A stretch of DNA of 64,000 nucleotides, taken from the NCBI RefSeq assembly GCF_009806985.1, contig NZ_WUAX01000009.1, positions 124,001 to 188,000 of the forward strand. Reading direction: 5' to 3'. This DNA is from Halorubrum sp. JWXQ-INN 858. Its GTDB lineage: Archaea; Halobacteriota; Halobacteria; Halobacteriales; Haloferacaceae. How positions within the stretch are numbered: position 1 is the first letter of the stretch; each line of letters opens with the position of its first letter. The notes under the pieces are model-generated. The model did not search any database. It worked only from the letters and a program-made list of their open reading frames with translations, and was not told the DNA's origin. The position numbers and the translations under genes were made by a program. Below are positions 43,802 through 52,729 of the stretch, piece by piece.

Positions 43802-44879
43802 CGGTCTTCCGGCGAACCCAGCCGGCGACGGCACCGATCACGAACGCCGCCCCGATGTTCGCGACGAGCCCGAGCACGCCGACACCCACCGTGAGGAGCC
43901 GGTCGTCGCTCGCTAACGCGGTCCGCGCGAGGTCGTAGGCGACGATCGCGAGCAACACTCCGAGCGCGGCCATCGGAAACGCGAGAACGACCCCGGCGAC
44001 GAGCGCCAGCGCGAGGTAGCCGACGCCGAGGATCAGGTTCGCGCCGCCGGTTCGCGCGCCGAAGGCGTGCTTTCCGGCGAGTCCACCGCTTCCGTGACAC
44101 ATCGGGAGCCCGCCGATCGGGATCGCGACGAGGGTCATGACTCCCATGCTTTCGGCCAGCCGGTCGGCCGAGACCTCCCGATCGAACAGGTCCGAACAGA
44201 GCAACGCGGTGGCGACCGCGGCGTTGCCGACGGTCATCGCCAACTGCGCGAGCGTCGCGTCGAACGCGGCCCATGAGAACGTCGGCCCGCCGCTCGCGAA
44301 GAGGGTCGCTTCGGGGAGCGTCGGCGTCGGCACGCCGCCGGCCCCGAGGGCAACGACGCCGCCGAGCCCCAACACGACCAGCGCGCTCGCGTCGCGGTGG
44401 CCCACGAGCACGACGAGGAGGACGACGACCGTCGCCCCCGCCGCGACGACCGGCGCACCGGCAGCGAGGCCGATCCCGGTCGTCGCCAGCAGCAGCGCGA
44501 CGGCGAGTTGGATCCCGCGAACAACCGGGAGACCGACCGCGCGTTCGATCGCGCCGACGAGCCCGACCCGGCCCGCGACGAGGAGGACGACGCCCGCGAG
44601 GACGCCGGCGGCGACGAGCTCGCCGAGCGAGATCGCCCCGGCGATCGCGAGCCCCGCGAGGGCCTTCATCGGTTCGACCGACAGCGGGATCCCGTAGACG
44701 ACGCCCCAGACGACCTGAAAGACACCGAACGCCACGAGGGTGTGTGGGAGCGACAGCGGCGTCAACAGCGCGAGCGAGACGACGATCGGAAGGACCGTAA
44801 CTGAATCTCCTAACGCCCCGGTTACCTCACCGGAGTCGAACCGGACCCCGAAACGATCCGGGACGACGTGAAGACCCAT
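43785..44879 (-). CDS. MOT1-type sulfate/molybdate transporter
   Basis: A 364-residue membrane protein with ten or more hydrophobic segments. GVVYGIPLSVEPMKALAGLAIA and the conserved GLPMCHGSGGLAGKHAFGAR identify the MOT1/SulP-like group that imports molybdate or sulfate. Unlike classical SulP proteins it lacks a STAS domain. FDSGEVTGALGDSVTVLPIV at the N terminus is the family opening. The anion cannot be decided. Its stop codon lies within the first codons of the PIN-like gene, implying coupled expression. TATA-like GCTTTACC (minus strand, 44905-44912) lies about 28 bp before the ATG. Confidence 0.88.
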   Translation of the reverse strand: MGLHVVPDRFGVRFDSGEVTGALGDSVTVLPIVVSLALLTPLSLPHTLVAFGVFQVVWGVVYGIPLSVEPMKALAGLAIAGAISLGELVAAGVLAGVVLLVAGRVGLVGAIERAVGLPVVRGIQLAVALLLATTGIGLAAGAPVVAAGATVVVLLVVLVGHRDASALVVLGLGGVVALGAGGVPTPTLPEATLFASGGPTFSWAAFDATLAQLAMTVGNAAVATALLCSDLFDREVSADRLAESMGVMTLVAIPIGGLPMCHGSGGLAGKHAFGARTGGANLILGVGYLALALVAGVVLAFPMAALGVLLAIVAYDLARTALASDDRLLTVGVGVLGLVANIGAAFVIGAVAGWVRRKTDDRGA

Positions 44880-44968
44880 CAGGTACGAGGAACGCGCGGA
44901 TCGGTAAAGCCGTTCCCAGTAACCCGAAACGTTCCCGTGATCGAAGAGAAGTAACTACGAGTGGTTAC

Positions 44969-45646
44969 TCAACGGAACGCGTGTAGGACGCCAGCACCGT
45001 CGGTGCTCGTCGCGACGTCGGGGAGGGTCGCACGCTCGGGGTGGGGCATCAACACCGCGACCGTCTCGCGTTCGCCGAGGACGCCGGCGACGTTCCCCGT
45101 CGAGCCGTTCGGGTTCGCCGCGTCGGTCACGGCCCCCTCGGCGTCACAGTACCGGAAGAGGATCCGGTCGTCGTCGACGAGGTCCTCGTACGCCTCGTCG
45201 TCGATCTCGAATCGCCCCTCTCCGTGGGCGATCGGCACCTCGATCACCTCGCCCTCGTCGTAGGCGGCCGTCCACGGCGTGTCCGCGCGCTCGACGCGGA
45301 GGAAGACCGGCTCGCACTGGAAGCGAGCCGAGGCGTTCGTCGTGAACGCGCCGGGGGTCAGCCCGGACTCCGAACCGATCTGTGCGCCGTTGCAGACGCC
45401 GAGCACGGGAACGCCGCGGTCGGCGGCCGCACGCACCTCGTTCATCACCGGCGCGCGGGCGGCCATCGCCCCGGCACGGAGGTAGTCGCCGTACGAGAAC
45501 CCGCCGGGGAGGACGATTCCGTCGGTGTCCTCGGGGAGCCCGTCCTCGTGCCAGACGCGCTCGGCCTCGACGCCGAGGTACGAGAGGGCGCGTACCGCGT
45601 CCCGGTCACAGTTCGACCCGCCGAACTGGACGACCGAAACCGTCAC
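44969..45646 (-). CDS. purQ: Phosphoribosylformylglycinamidine synthase subunit PurQ
   Basis: A 225-residue class I glutamine amidotransferase that supplies ammonia to PurL in the fourth step of purine synthesis, together with PurS. The nucleophile is in VLGVCNGAQIGSESG, the His/Glu pair in PIAHGEGRFE and VLMPHPERATLP. VTVSVVQFGGSNCDRDAVRA is the family N terminus, so the GTG at 45646 is preferred; a GTG at 45655 would add three residues. It lies 58 bp after purS on the same strand. The catalytic subunit gene purL is not in the window. Confidence 0.95.
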   Translation of the reverse strand: MTVSVVQFGGSNCDRDAVRALSYLGVEAERVWHEDGLPEDTDGIVLPGGFSYGDYLRAGAMAARAPVMNEVRAAADRGVPVLGVCNGAQIGSESGLTPGAFTTNASARFQCEPVFLRVERADTPWTAAYDEGEVIEVPIAHGEGRFEIDDEAYEDLVDDDRILFRYCDAEGAVTDAANPNGSTGNVAGVLGERETVAVLMPHPERATLPDVATSTDGAGVLHAFR

Positions 45647-45704
45647 GTCGACCACCTCGCGCCGGCGACGTCCGCGGTGGTTCCGGTCGGATCGTCGGGA
45701 GCCC

Positions 45705-45956
45705 TCATCGTTCGGCGACCGCGACCTCGTAGTCGTGGATGGTCGGGTTCGCGAGGAGTCGCTCGGCCATCTCGTCGGCGCGGGCGGCCGCCTCGTCGGC
45801 GTCGGGCGCGTCGAGGTCGACCTCGAACCGATCCGCCGAACGGAGGCCGTCGAGGTCGAAGCCGAGCCGCTCGAGCGCCTGCCGGGTCGTCTCGGCCTCG
45901 GGATCGAGGACGCCCCGCTTCAGTCGAACGGTCACGGTCGCGGTGTATGCCGTCAT
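45705..45956 (-). CDS. purS: Phosphoribosylformylglycinamidine synthase subunit PurS
   Basis: An 83-residue PurS, the small subunit that bridges PurQ and small-type PurL. TAYTATVTVRLKRGVLDPEAE and ALERLGFDLDGLRSADRFEVDL are diagnostic. Length is normal. The ATG at 45956 is chosen because it gives the family N terminus; in-frame codons upstream run antisense through the PurU-like gene leader. purS and purQ are probably one operon, divergent from the PurU-like gene. Confidence 0.95.
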   Translation of the reverse strand: MTAYTATVTVRLKRGVLDPEAETTRQALERLGFDLDGLRSADRFEVDLDAPDADEAAARADEMAERLLANPTIHDYEVAVAER

Positions 45957-46128
45957 CGTCGGGTAATGCGGAGCCGTGGGCAAAAACCGTTTTGGAAGCG
46001 TCTCGATATACACGCTCGTGGATATTGGGACGGACTGTCGATACCACAGTGGAACGAAAGGGGCAAACCCGTCCGCACCGTTGGCGTCGACGTATGCTGC
46101 CGCTCGAACCTGCGGAGGTGATCGTCGC

Positions 46129-47109
46129 ATGACCCGCGAACTAACCGAGATCACGGTCGTCGGAGGAGATCGAACGGGACTGATCGCGCGGGTCACCTCC
46201 CTGCTGTTCGAGCGCTCGATCAACATTGAGGACCTCGATCAGGCGGTTCGCGAGGGTGTCTTCCGGATGACGACCCGAGTCGACACCGCCGAGATGGACA
46301 CCTCTCGTGGCGAACTCCGCCGCGCGCTCGCGGAGCTCGGCCGAGAGCTCGGCGTCGACATCCAGGTCCGGTTCCCGAGCGACCGCGACGCGCGCCGGAT
46401 CGCCCTGCTCGTCACGAAGGAGACGCACGCGCCCGAGGCGCTGTTGGAGGCGGAGGCCAACGACGAGCTCGCCGCCGACGGTCGGGCGGAGATCCCGGTC
46501 GTGATCGGCAACCGCGGCGACCTCCGGTCGCTGGCCGAGCGGTACGACAAGCCCTTCTACGACGTCGGGGACGGGAGCGGTAACACCGACGAAGGGCGGC
46601 TCCTCGACCTGCTCGCGGAGTACGACATCGACCTCATCGCGCTGGCGCGGTACATGCGGATCCTCTCGCCGGAGGTCGTCTTCCGCTACGAAGGGCGGAT
46701 CGTCAACGTCCACCCCTCGCTGTTGCCGGCGTTCCCCGGCGCGGAGGCGTATCGGCAAGCGAAGGACGCGGGCGTTCGGATCGCGGGCGTCACCGCCCAC
46801 TACGTGACGACGGACCTCGATCAGGGGCCCGTCATCGCTCAGCGCGCCTTCGACGTCCCCGACGGCGCGGACGTCGACGAGATCAAACGGCGCGGACAGC
46901 CGCTCGAGGCCGAGGTGTTGCTGGAAGCCGTCAGGCTCCACCTCGCGGACGCGATCGCCGTCCATCGCGGTACCGTTCACGTCCGCGAGGACGTCGACCT
47001 CGACGCACAACTCGGGCTCCCCGAACAGGCCCGCGCGGCCAACCCCGACGAGCCGGTCGACGGCGAGCCGCTGAGCGGTACGGCCACCCCGCCCGTCGAC
47101 TCCGACTGA
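46129..47109 (+). CDS. purU: PurU-like formyltetrahydrofolate deformylase / formyltransferase
   Basis: A 326-residue protein with an N-terminal ACT domain (TEITVVGGDRTGLIARVTSL, about 5-80) and a formyltransferase domain (RRIALLVTKETHAPEALLEA onward). Catalytic elements are RIVNVHPSLLPAFPGAEAY (Asn-His-Pro-Ser) and GVTAHYVTTDLDQGPVI (Asp). The second block is PurU-type, while HPSLLP is the form usual in PurN, so hydrolysis of 10-formyl-THF and formyl transfer to GAR are both possible. A C-terminal extension of about 45 residues is acidic. GGAGGTGATC at 46113-46122 is a strong SD sequence. It is divergent from purS-purQ. Confidence 0.87.
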   Translation: MTRELTEITVVGGDRTGLIARVTSLLFERSINIEDLDQAVREGVFRMTTRVDTAEMDTSRGELRRALAELGRELGVDIQVRFPSDRDARRIALLVTKETHAPEALLEAEANDELAADGRAEIPVVIGNRGDLRSLAERYDKPFYDVGDGSGNTDEGRLLDLLAEYDIDLIALARYMRILSPEVVFRYEGRIVNVHPSLLPAFPGAEAYRQAKDAGVRIAGVTAHYVTTDLDQGPVIAQRAFDVPDGADVDEIKRRGQPLEAEVLLEAVRLHLADAIAVHRGTVHVREDVDLDAQLGLPEQARAANPDEPVDGEPLSGTATPPVDSD

Positions 47110-47177
47110 CGGGCGGAAGGGCCGACCCCCGTTCATCGTCGTCTTCTTAACGACGGAGCCGGAGATATAGCCGTCAG

Positions 47178-47483
47178 ATGATCGAGGAGGATCGGCCGGA
47201 ACCGTCGAAGCCGTCGGAACGCGCGGAACCGTCGAAGCCGCCGAAACACACGGAACCGTCGAAGCGATCCAGGCGCGTGACGCGAGTGCTGACCGATGAG
47301 CGCGCGCTCGTTCGGAGCGATGAGCGCGCGGTCCTGTTGTTCCTCCTGCTCCTCTCGATCCTCGCGCTCGCCGTCTTCCTCTACTACACCACGCTCGTGC
47401 TGGAGGGGCTGCCGGACGTCCTTCCCGAGAACCCGTCGCCCTCTCGCGTCGGTTCGGCGCTCCCGCCGACTGCGGACGGGTGA
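47178..47483 (+). CDS. Single-span membrane protein with EPSK repeats
   Basis: A 101-residue protein. The first 40 residues are basic and proline-rich with three copies of an EPSKP/EPSKR motif, encoded by near-repeats of CGGAACCGTCGAAGC. A single hydrophobic helix follows (AVLLFLLLLSILALAVFLYYTTLVL, about 52-75). The tail is polar. No family recognised. TTCTTAACG (47142-47150) about 30 bp before the ATG could be the TATA box. Confidence 0.68.
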   Translation: MIEEDRPEPSKPSERAEPSKPPKHTEPSKRSRRVTRVLTDERALVRSDERAVLLFLLLLSILALAVFLYYTTLVLEGLPDVLPENPSPSRVGSALPPTADG

Positions 47484-47563
47484 TCCTCGCCTCCGATCGA
47501 CGCCCCGTTGCTTCCCGGAGCCGTACCCGTCAGTCCTTTCATAGCCGGGGCGGTATAGCCGCC

Positions 47564-48811
47564 ATGCGACTCCCGTACGGCGACGGTCGTCTCGACGTCG
47601 ACCTCGACGACTACGACGTGACCGTCGCCACCCCGACGGGCGGCGATCCGGTGGACGTGCCGACGGCCACCGAGGCTGCCCTCGACGACCCGCACGGCCC
47701 GCGGCTCTCGGCGCTCGCGGACCCCGACGACGAGGTGACGGTCGTCGTCACCGACGTGACCCGCGACACGCCGGACGACGTCCTCCTCGCCGCGCTGTTG
47801 GACCGACTGCCGGTCCCGCGCTCGAACGTGACGGTCGTGTTGGGGCTCGGGCTTCACCGACCGATGACCGACGCCGAGGTCCGCGAGGGGCTCGGCGAGA
47901 ACGCCGACCTGGCGGTCAACCACGACCCTGACGACGTCGTCCGGGTCGGAGCCGTCGAGGGTGCCGGCGGGGGCGATCCCGTCCCGATCGACGTCCATCC
48001 GGCCGTCGTCGAGGCAGACCTCGTCGTCTCGACCGGGATGGTCGAGCCGCACCAGTACGCGGGGTTCTCCGGCGGGGCGAAGACGGTCGTCATCGGCTCC
48101 GGGTCCGAGTCGCTCATCAGATACACCCACGGCCCGGAGCTGCTCTCGCTGCCGGGCGTCCGGCTGGGGCGGATCGACGACAATCCGTTCCGGGAGACGC
48201 TCGACCGCGCGGGCGACCTTGCCGGGCCGGACTTCTGTGTCAACGTGACCGCGGCCCCCGAGGGGATCATCGGGGTGAGCGCCGGCCGACCGCGGGACGT
48301 CGTTCGCGACCTGACGGCGACCGGGCTCGACGCGCTCTCCGTCGCGGTCGACGGGACGTTCGACGCGGCGATCACCTGCGTGCCCGCACCCAAGGACGCG
48401 AACCTCTATCAGGCGAGTCGGGCGGCGACGTACTGCTGTCTCGGGCCGCACAACCCGGTCGAAGCCGGCGGCCCGGTCGTCGTCCCCGCGCGGATCCCCG
48501 AGGGCGCAGGGGAGGGAACCGGGGAGCGGCGGTTCCACGAACGGCTCCGGGGCGCGTCGAGCGCCGACGCGCTGTACGAGGAGATGCGGGACGGGTACGA
48601 GCCGGGCGCACAGCGCGCGTTCGTGCTCGCCCGGGCGCTTCGCCGGAACCCGGTTCACGTCACGAACACCGACCACCCGGACCTCGTCGACGACTGTCTC
48701 ATGACGGCACACGAGAACGTGACCGACGCGTTGGCGCCGGGGTCGCGGGTGCTCGTCGTCCCCGACGCGCTCCACACGCTCCTGACCGCGCCGACCGGCG
48801 ACGAGCAGTAA
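47564..48811 (+). CDS. larA: LarA-type nickel-pincer lactate racemase family protein
   Basis: A 415-residue LarA-family (DUF2088) protein. LarA interconverts D- and L-lactate, or racemises other 2-hydroxy acids, with a nickel-pincer nucleotide tethered to a lysine. Catalytic and cofactor motifs are visible: VVLGLGLHRPMTDAEVREGL (catalytic His), MVEPHQYAGFSGGAKTVVIG (second His and the cofactor Lys), and the C-terminal Rossmann-like domain (ITCVPAPKDANLYQA). The cofactor-synthesis genes larB, larC and larE are not in the window. The start at 47564 is preferred because the family N terminus MRLPYGDGRLDVDL begins there. Confidence 0.9.
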   Translation: MRLPYGDGRLDVDLDDYDVTVATPTGGDPVDVPTATEAALDDPHGPRLSALADPDDEVTVVVTDVTRDTPDDVLLAALLDRLPVPRSNVTVVLGLGLHRPMTDAEVREGLGENADLAVNHDPDDVVRVGAVEGAGGGDPVPIDVHPAVVEADLVVSTGMVEPHQYAGFSGGAKTVVIGSGSESLIRYTHGPELLSLPGVRLGRIDDNPFRETLDRAGDLAGPDFCVNVTAAPEGIIGVSAGRPRDVVRDLTATGLDALSVAVDGTFDAAITCVPAPKDANLYQASRAATYCCLGPHNPVEAGGPVVVPARIPEGAGEGTGERRFHERLRGASSADALYEEMRDGYEPGAQRAFVLARALRRNPVHVTNTDHPDLVDDCLMTAHENVTDALAPGSRVLVVPDALHTLLTAPTGDEQ

Positions 48812-48894
48812 CGCCGTGCGAACGGGCCGCGATCGACGCGACCCGACACGGCTCGACCGTGAGGTATACCCGTCACCTCCGCCTGTGCCGCCCC

Positions 48895-49110
48895 ATGACC
48901 GGACCGAACCCGCAGCGGCTCGCCGACGTGGGGCCGACACGAATCATCGCGTACGCGCTCCTCGTCGGCGGGGCGGCGTACCTCCTCGCCGCGGCGTACG
49001 GTCCGGACGGCGCGCTGGCCCGTCTCGCCCTCGCGACGCTGGTCGGCGTCGCCTACGCGGGGAGCGTCCACGCGATCTACGTCCTGCGTCGCCGTCGGCC
49101 GGTTCGCTGA
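48895..49110 (+). CDS. Small two-helix membrane protein, 71 aa
   Basis: A 71-residue protein with two hydrophobic segments (IIAYALLVGGAAYLLAAAYG and LALATLVGVAYAGSVHAIYV) and a basic C terminus (LRRRRPVR). No family recognised. GAGGTATACC (48861-48870) lies about 25-34 bp before the ATG, so the message should be leaderless; an upstream ATG at 48859 overlaps this element and is rejected. The stop codon falls inside the first unit of a 15-bp repeat array. Confidence 0.7.
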   Translation: MTGPNPQRLADVGPTRIIAYALLVGGAAYLLAAAYGPDGALARLALATLVGVAYAGSVHAIYVLRRRRPVR

Positions 49111-49166
49111 GAGCCGGTTCGCTGAGTGTCGGTTCGCTGAGTGTCGGTTCGCTGAGAGCCGGTTCG
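49101..49166. repeat. 15-bp tandem repeat, four copies plus a partial
   Basis: Units GGTTCGCTGAGAGCC or GGTTCGCTGAGTGTC start at 49101, 49116, 49131 and 49146, with a partial at 49161. The first unit contains the stop codon of the upstream gene, and the TGA recurs in each unit. Confidence 0.9.
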
Positions 49167-49207
49167 GTTCCGCCCGGTCCAGTGACGGACGCCCGCCGCG
49201 GGGACAG

Positions 49208-51994
49208 CTACGCCGAGCCGTCGTCGATCGCCTCGTGGACGCGGGCGTGGAACTCGCGGAGGGCGGCCGACTCGTCGTCCGCGAGCACGACGTCGGAGTC
49301 GACGAGCGTCGCCAGCCCGAACGCGAGCGGCGTCGGCGAGTCGACCGTGTGCTCGGCGACGGCGACCTCCGCCGCCGCGATCGCGGCGAGGACGTCCCGG
49401 ATCCGGTCGACGTCGAGACGGTCCTCCAACAGCTCGCGGTACGTCTCCTCCATCACCGCGAAGCCGTCGAGGCCGGCCGCGAACGACAGCAACATCTCCG
49501 CGGACACCTGCTGTTCGGCGGCCGACTTCTCGTACCCCTTGTACCGTTTCAAGATCAGCAGCGACCGGGCGGCGTCGATCCGGAAGTAGCGCTTCAACAG
49601 GTCCGTGTCACGGAGCGCGTCCCGCAGGTCCGCGCGGACCGTGGCGGGATCGAGCCCCCGGAGCGTCCCGGCGACGTCGACCTTCCGGTTGAGCGGCACG
49701 GAGAGACTGAAGCCGTTGTCGGCGACCGCGACGGCGACGTTGGCGGTCGCCCGAGCCGCGCACTCGGCGGCGACGAGCCGGGAGAGCCCGTCGTTGAACC
49801 GTCGGCCGCGTCCCGTGTGCACGTAGTACCGACGCTTGTACGCGGTCCGATCCAGCTCCTCCTCGACGACGATCCGGGAGGGGGTCGCCACCGACTCGCG
49901 CCCGGCGTAGGCGACCTGTTCGTCGAACATACGGGTTATCGCCCGGACCGCGTTGCCGTCGAGCGGGAGCTCCCGAAGCCACGCGCGGACCGCCGGCGGA
50001 CCGCCGTCGGCCAACCGGTCGAGAAGCTGCTCCTGGAACGCCAACACCTCCCGCCCGAGGTCCGCCGAGAGCGGGAGCCGTTCGGCGTACCACGAGGGGA
50101 CCGTCGCTCGCTCGCTCGTGCGGTCGACGTACACCTTCGAGCCGCGGCGGTACCGGAACGCGAACCGGTCGCCGCCCAACACGAAGACGTCGCCGGGATC
50201 GACCGTGTCGAGGTACGCCTCGTCGAGCGTGCCGACCCACTCGTCGTTCCGCGTGAACACGTCGCACGTGAACGAGTCGGGGATCGTGCCGACGTTGGTC
50301 AGGTAGATGACGCGCGCCAGGCGACCGCGCTTCCCGACCAGCGTCTCGCCGACCGGGAACCCCTCGTGGTGGTGTTCGCCATCGGGCGGGTCGTTGCCGT
50401 CCCGCCACACCTTCGCGTACACGTGTCGTTCCTCGAGCCCCTCGTAGTCGGCGGTGAGGTAGCGCATGAGCGTCCCGTAGTCGGCGTCGTCGAAGCCGCG
50501 GTACGGGTACGCCCGCCGGAGCACCTCGCGCACCTCGCGGTCGGGGCGGATCCGGGCGATCGCCATCCCGTAGACGTGTTGGGCCGCGACGTCGAAGGCG
50601 CGTTCCGGGACGGAGACGCTGTCGACGAAGCCGTCAGCCGCGCGCGCGAGCATCGTCGCGCACTCGACGAGCTCGTCGCGGTCGAGCGCGAACACCCGTC
50701 CCTCGACCGTCTCGCCGGGGCTGTGTCCCGCGCGGCCGACCCGTTGAAGCAGCGCCGCGACGGACTTCGGCGAGCCGACCTGGACGACGAGGTCGAGGTG
50801 CGGCATGTCGATCCCGAGCTCGAGGCTCGTCGACGTGGTGACGACGTCGAGCGTGCCGCCTTTGAGCCCCTCCTCGACCCGCGTCCGCCGTTCCTCGGAG
50901 AGGCTCCCGTGGTGACAGCCGGAGTTCGACTCGTCGTAGCCGTACCGCTCCCGGAGGTCGCGCAGGACGCGCTCGGCCCCCGACCGGGAGTTGGTGAACA
51001 CCAGCGTGTTGTCGTGGGCCCCGATCAGCTCGTCGAGCGCGTCGTAGAACCGGTCCGTGACGGTCGCCCGCGGCGTGTGGACGAGGTCGGCGGCGGGCGT
51101 CCGCAACTCGAGGTCGTACTCGCGGACGAACCGGGTGTCGACCACCTCGTACGGGCGCGGTTCGAGCCCGTCCTCGTCCCCGACCGCGCCGGCGACGCGC
51201 TCGCGACCGACGAGGAACTCCGCGACCTCGTCGAGCGGCTCCACCGTGGCGGAACAGCCGATCCGGGTCGGTGAGCCGTCGGTCAGCTCCGTCAGCCGCT
51301 CCAGCGACACCGCGAGGTGCGTCCCGCGCTTGCCCGCCGCCAGCGAGTGGATCTCGTCGACGACGACGTACCGCACGGTCCGGAGGTGTTCGCGGAACCG
51401 CGGGGCGTTGAGCAGGATCGCGAGCGTCTCCGGGGTCGTGTTGAGGACGTGCGGGGGGTCGGCCAGCATCGACCGCTTCTCGGCGTCCGTCGTGTCGCCG
51501 TGGCGGATCGCTTGGCGGACGTCCGTCCCGTGGCCCGCGTCGGCCAGCTCGGCCGCGATCCCCGACAGCGGGGCCGCCAGGTTGCGCTCGATGTCGTTCG
51601 CGAGCGACTTCAGCGGGGAGACGTACAGGCAGTGGACGCCCGTCTCGAGCCCGCCCTCACGCTCGCGGACGAAGAGGTCGTCGAGGATCGCGGTGAACGA
51701 CGCGAGCGTCTTGCCGCTCCCCGTCGGGGAGGCGACGAGACAGTTCCGGCCGGCGGCGATGTGCGGGATCGCCCCGCGCTGTGGCGGGGTGAAGAACCCC
51801 CCGTTCTCGCCGACATACGGCGCGAACTCGTCGACCCACCACCGTCTGACCGCCGGCGAGAGGCGCTCGAGCAGCTCGCCGTCCGCGATCGGGACCGTCG
51901 CCGGGTCGAACGGGAGCTCGCGGTCGGACGCGGTCTCGTGCAGGAGGGCCCGCCCGACGTCGCCGTCCGTCGTGGGGTCGGGGAGGTCGCTCAC
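49208..51994 (-). CDS. lhr: Lhr-type ATP-dependent helicase
   Basis: A 928-residue superfamily 2 helicase of the Lhr group, which translocates 3'-5' on single-stranded DNA and is implicated in archaeal DNA repair. Motif I is CLVASPTGSGKTLASFTAIL, motif II VVDEIHSLAAGKRG, motif III GCSATVEPLDE; LVFTNSRSGAERVLRDLRER and LLQRVGRAGHSPGETVEGR (motif VI) complete the second RecA domain. The winged-helix and Lhr-core C-terminal domains follow (about 540-928). The GTG at 51994 is chosen because it opens the family-like N terminus; a longer ATG reading would overlap the divergent kinase-like promoter. Length agrees with haloarchaeal Lhr-core proteins. Confidence 0.93.
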   Translation of the reverse strand: MSDLPDPTTDGDVGRALLHETASDRELPFDPATVPIADGELLERLSPAVRRWWVDEFAPYVGENGGFFTPPQRGAIPHIAAGRNCLVASPTGSGKTLASFTAILDDLFVREREGGLETGVHCLYVSPLKSLANDIERNLAAPLSGIAAELADAGHGTDVRQAIRHGDTTDAEKRSMLADPPHVLNTTPETLAILLNAPRFREHLRTVRYVVVDEIHSLAAGKRGTHLAVSLERLTELTDGSPTRIGCSATVEPLDEVAEFLVGRERVAGAVGDEDGLEPRPYEVVDTRFVREYDLELRTPAADLVHTPRATVTDRFYDALDELIGAHDNTLVFTNSRSGAERVLRDLRERYGYDESNSGCHHGSLSEERRTRVEEGLKGGTLDVVTTSTSLELGIDMPHLDLVVQVGSPKSVAALLQRVGRAGHSPGETVEGRVFALDRDELVECATMLARAADGFVDSVSVPERAFDVAAQHVYGMAIARIRPDREVREVLRRAYPYRGFDDADYGTLMRYLTADYEGLEERHVYAKVWRDGNDPPDGEHHHEGFPVGETLVGKRGRLARVIYLTNVGTIPDSFTCDVFTRNDEWVGTLDEAYLDTVDPGDVFVLGGDRFAFRYRRGSKVYVDRTSERATVPSWYAERLPLSADLGREVLAFQEQLLDRLADGGPPAVRAWLRELPLDGNAVRAITRMFDEQVAYAGRESVATPSRIVVEEELDRTAYKRRYYVHTGRGRRFNDGLSRLVAAECAARATANVAVAVADNGFSLSVPLNRKVDVAGTLRGLDPATVRADLRDALRDTDLLKRYFRIDAARSLLILKRYKGYEKSAAEQQVSAEMLLSFAAGLDGFAVMEETYRELLEDRLDVDRIRDVLAAIAAAEVAVAEHTVDSPTPLAFGLATLVDSDVVLADDESAALREFHARVHEAIDDGSA

Positions 51995-52114
51995 GCCGGG
52001 AGGGTACGGTCCCGAAGCGGAAAAGCGGTCGTGTCGGGAATCGAGGGCCGCCACGTCGCCAACGACTGTGGCAACCGTCCCGTTTATTCGGCCGGGCGTC
52101 GTTGGCGAGCGCAC

Positions 52115-52729
52115 ATGAGTCCGCCCGCGGAGGCGTCGGACCGACGCATCGACCGGAACCTCTTCGTCACCGTCTCGGGACCGCCCGGCTGCGGCGCGAC
52201 CACACTCACCGAGGGGTTGGCCGACGCGCTCGACTGCGGATACGTCTCCGGCGGCGAGCTGTTCCGGGAGATCGCCGCCGAGCGCGACATGAGCCTCTCA
52301 CAGCTGATCGCGAAGACGAGCGAATCCGCGGAGATCGACCGCGCGCTCGACCGTCGGCTCCGGCGGATCGCCGAGAAATGGGGCACCGCGAACAAGGCGT
52401 TCGTGCTCGAGTCGAGACTCGCTGGCTGGCTCGCGGGCAACCGGGCCGATATCCGGATCTGGCTCGACGCCCCCGAGGAGGTCCGCGCGGCACGTACCGC
52501 CGGCCGCGAGGAGCTGACCTCGGAGATGCAGGTCAGGGAGGTCATCGAGGCGAAACGGTACGAGTCCTACTACGGGATCGACCTCGACGACCGGTCGATC
52601 TACGACCTGACGATCAACACCGGCCGCTGGGACCCCGAGGCGACGCTCGACGTGGCGCTGACCGGCATCGAGCGCTACGACGTCGACGCCGACGAGGGGG
52701 CGTTCCCGACCCCCGAGTTCGAGATCTGA
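52115..52729 (+). CDS. Cytidylate-kinase-like protein with degenerate P-loop
   Basis: A 204-residue protein clearly related to archaeal cytidylate kinase: TVSGPPGCGATTLTEGLADA, YVSGGELFREIAAERDMSL, AFVLESRLAGWLAGNRADIR, IWLDAPEEVRAARTAGRE and the C-terminal YYGIDLDDRSIYDLTINT. The P-loop lysine is replaced: the loop reads GPPGCGATT, with GCG (Ala) where GKS/GKT is required. Normal phosphoryl transfer is therefore doubtful, unless another lysine substitutes. The other active-site blocks are conserved, which argues for a maintained function such as nucleotide sensing. CGTTTATTC (52081-52089) lies about 27-34 bp before the ATG. It is divergent from lhr. Confidence 0.85.
   Translation: MSPPAEASDRRIDRNLFVTVSGPPGCGATTLTEGLADALDCGYVSGGELFREIAAERDMSLSQLIAKTSESAEIDRALDRRLRRIAEKWGTANKAFVLESRLAGWLAGNRADIRIWLDAPEEVRAARTAGREELTSEMQVREVIEAKRYESYYGIDLDDRSIYDLTINTGRWDPEATLDVALTGIERYDVDADEGAFPTPEFEI

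Noticed and set aside
43073..44879. Toxin-antitoxin reading of the PIN-like gene
   Set aside because: The protein is long with an N-terminal extension, and its overlapping neighbour is a transporter, not an antitoxin.
49235..51274. 679-codon plus-strand frame opposite the Lhr helicase
   Set aside because: Antisense shadow; the helicase motifs I, II, III and VI are all present on the minus strand.
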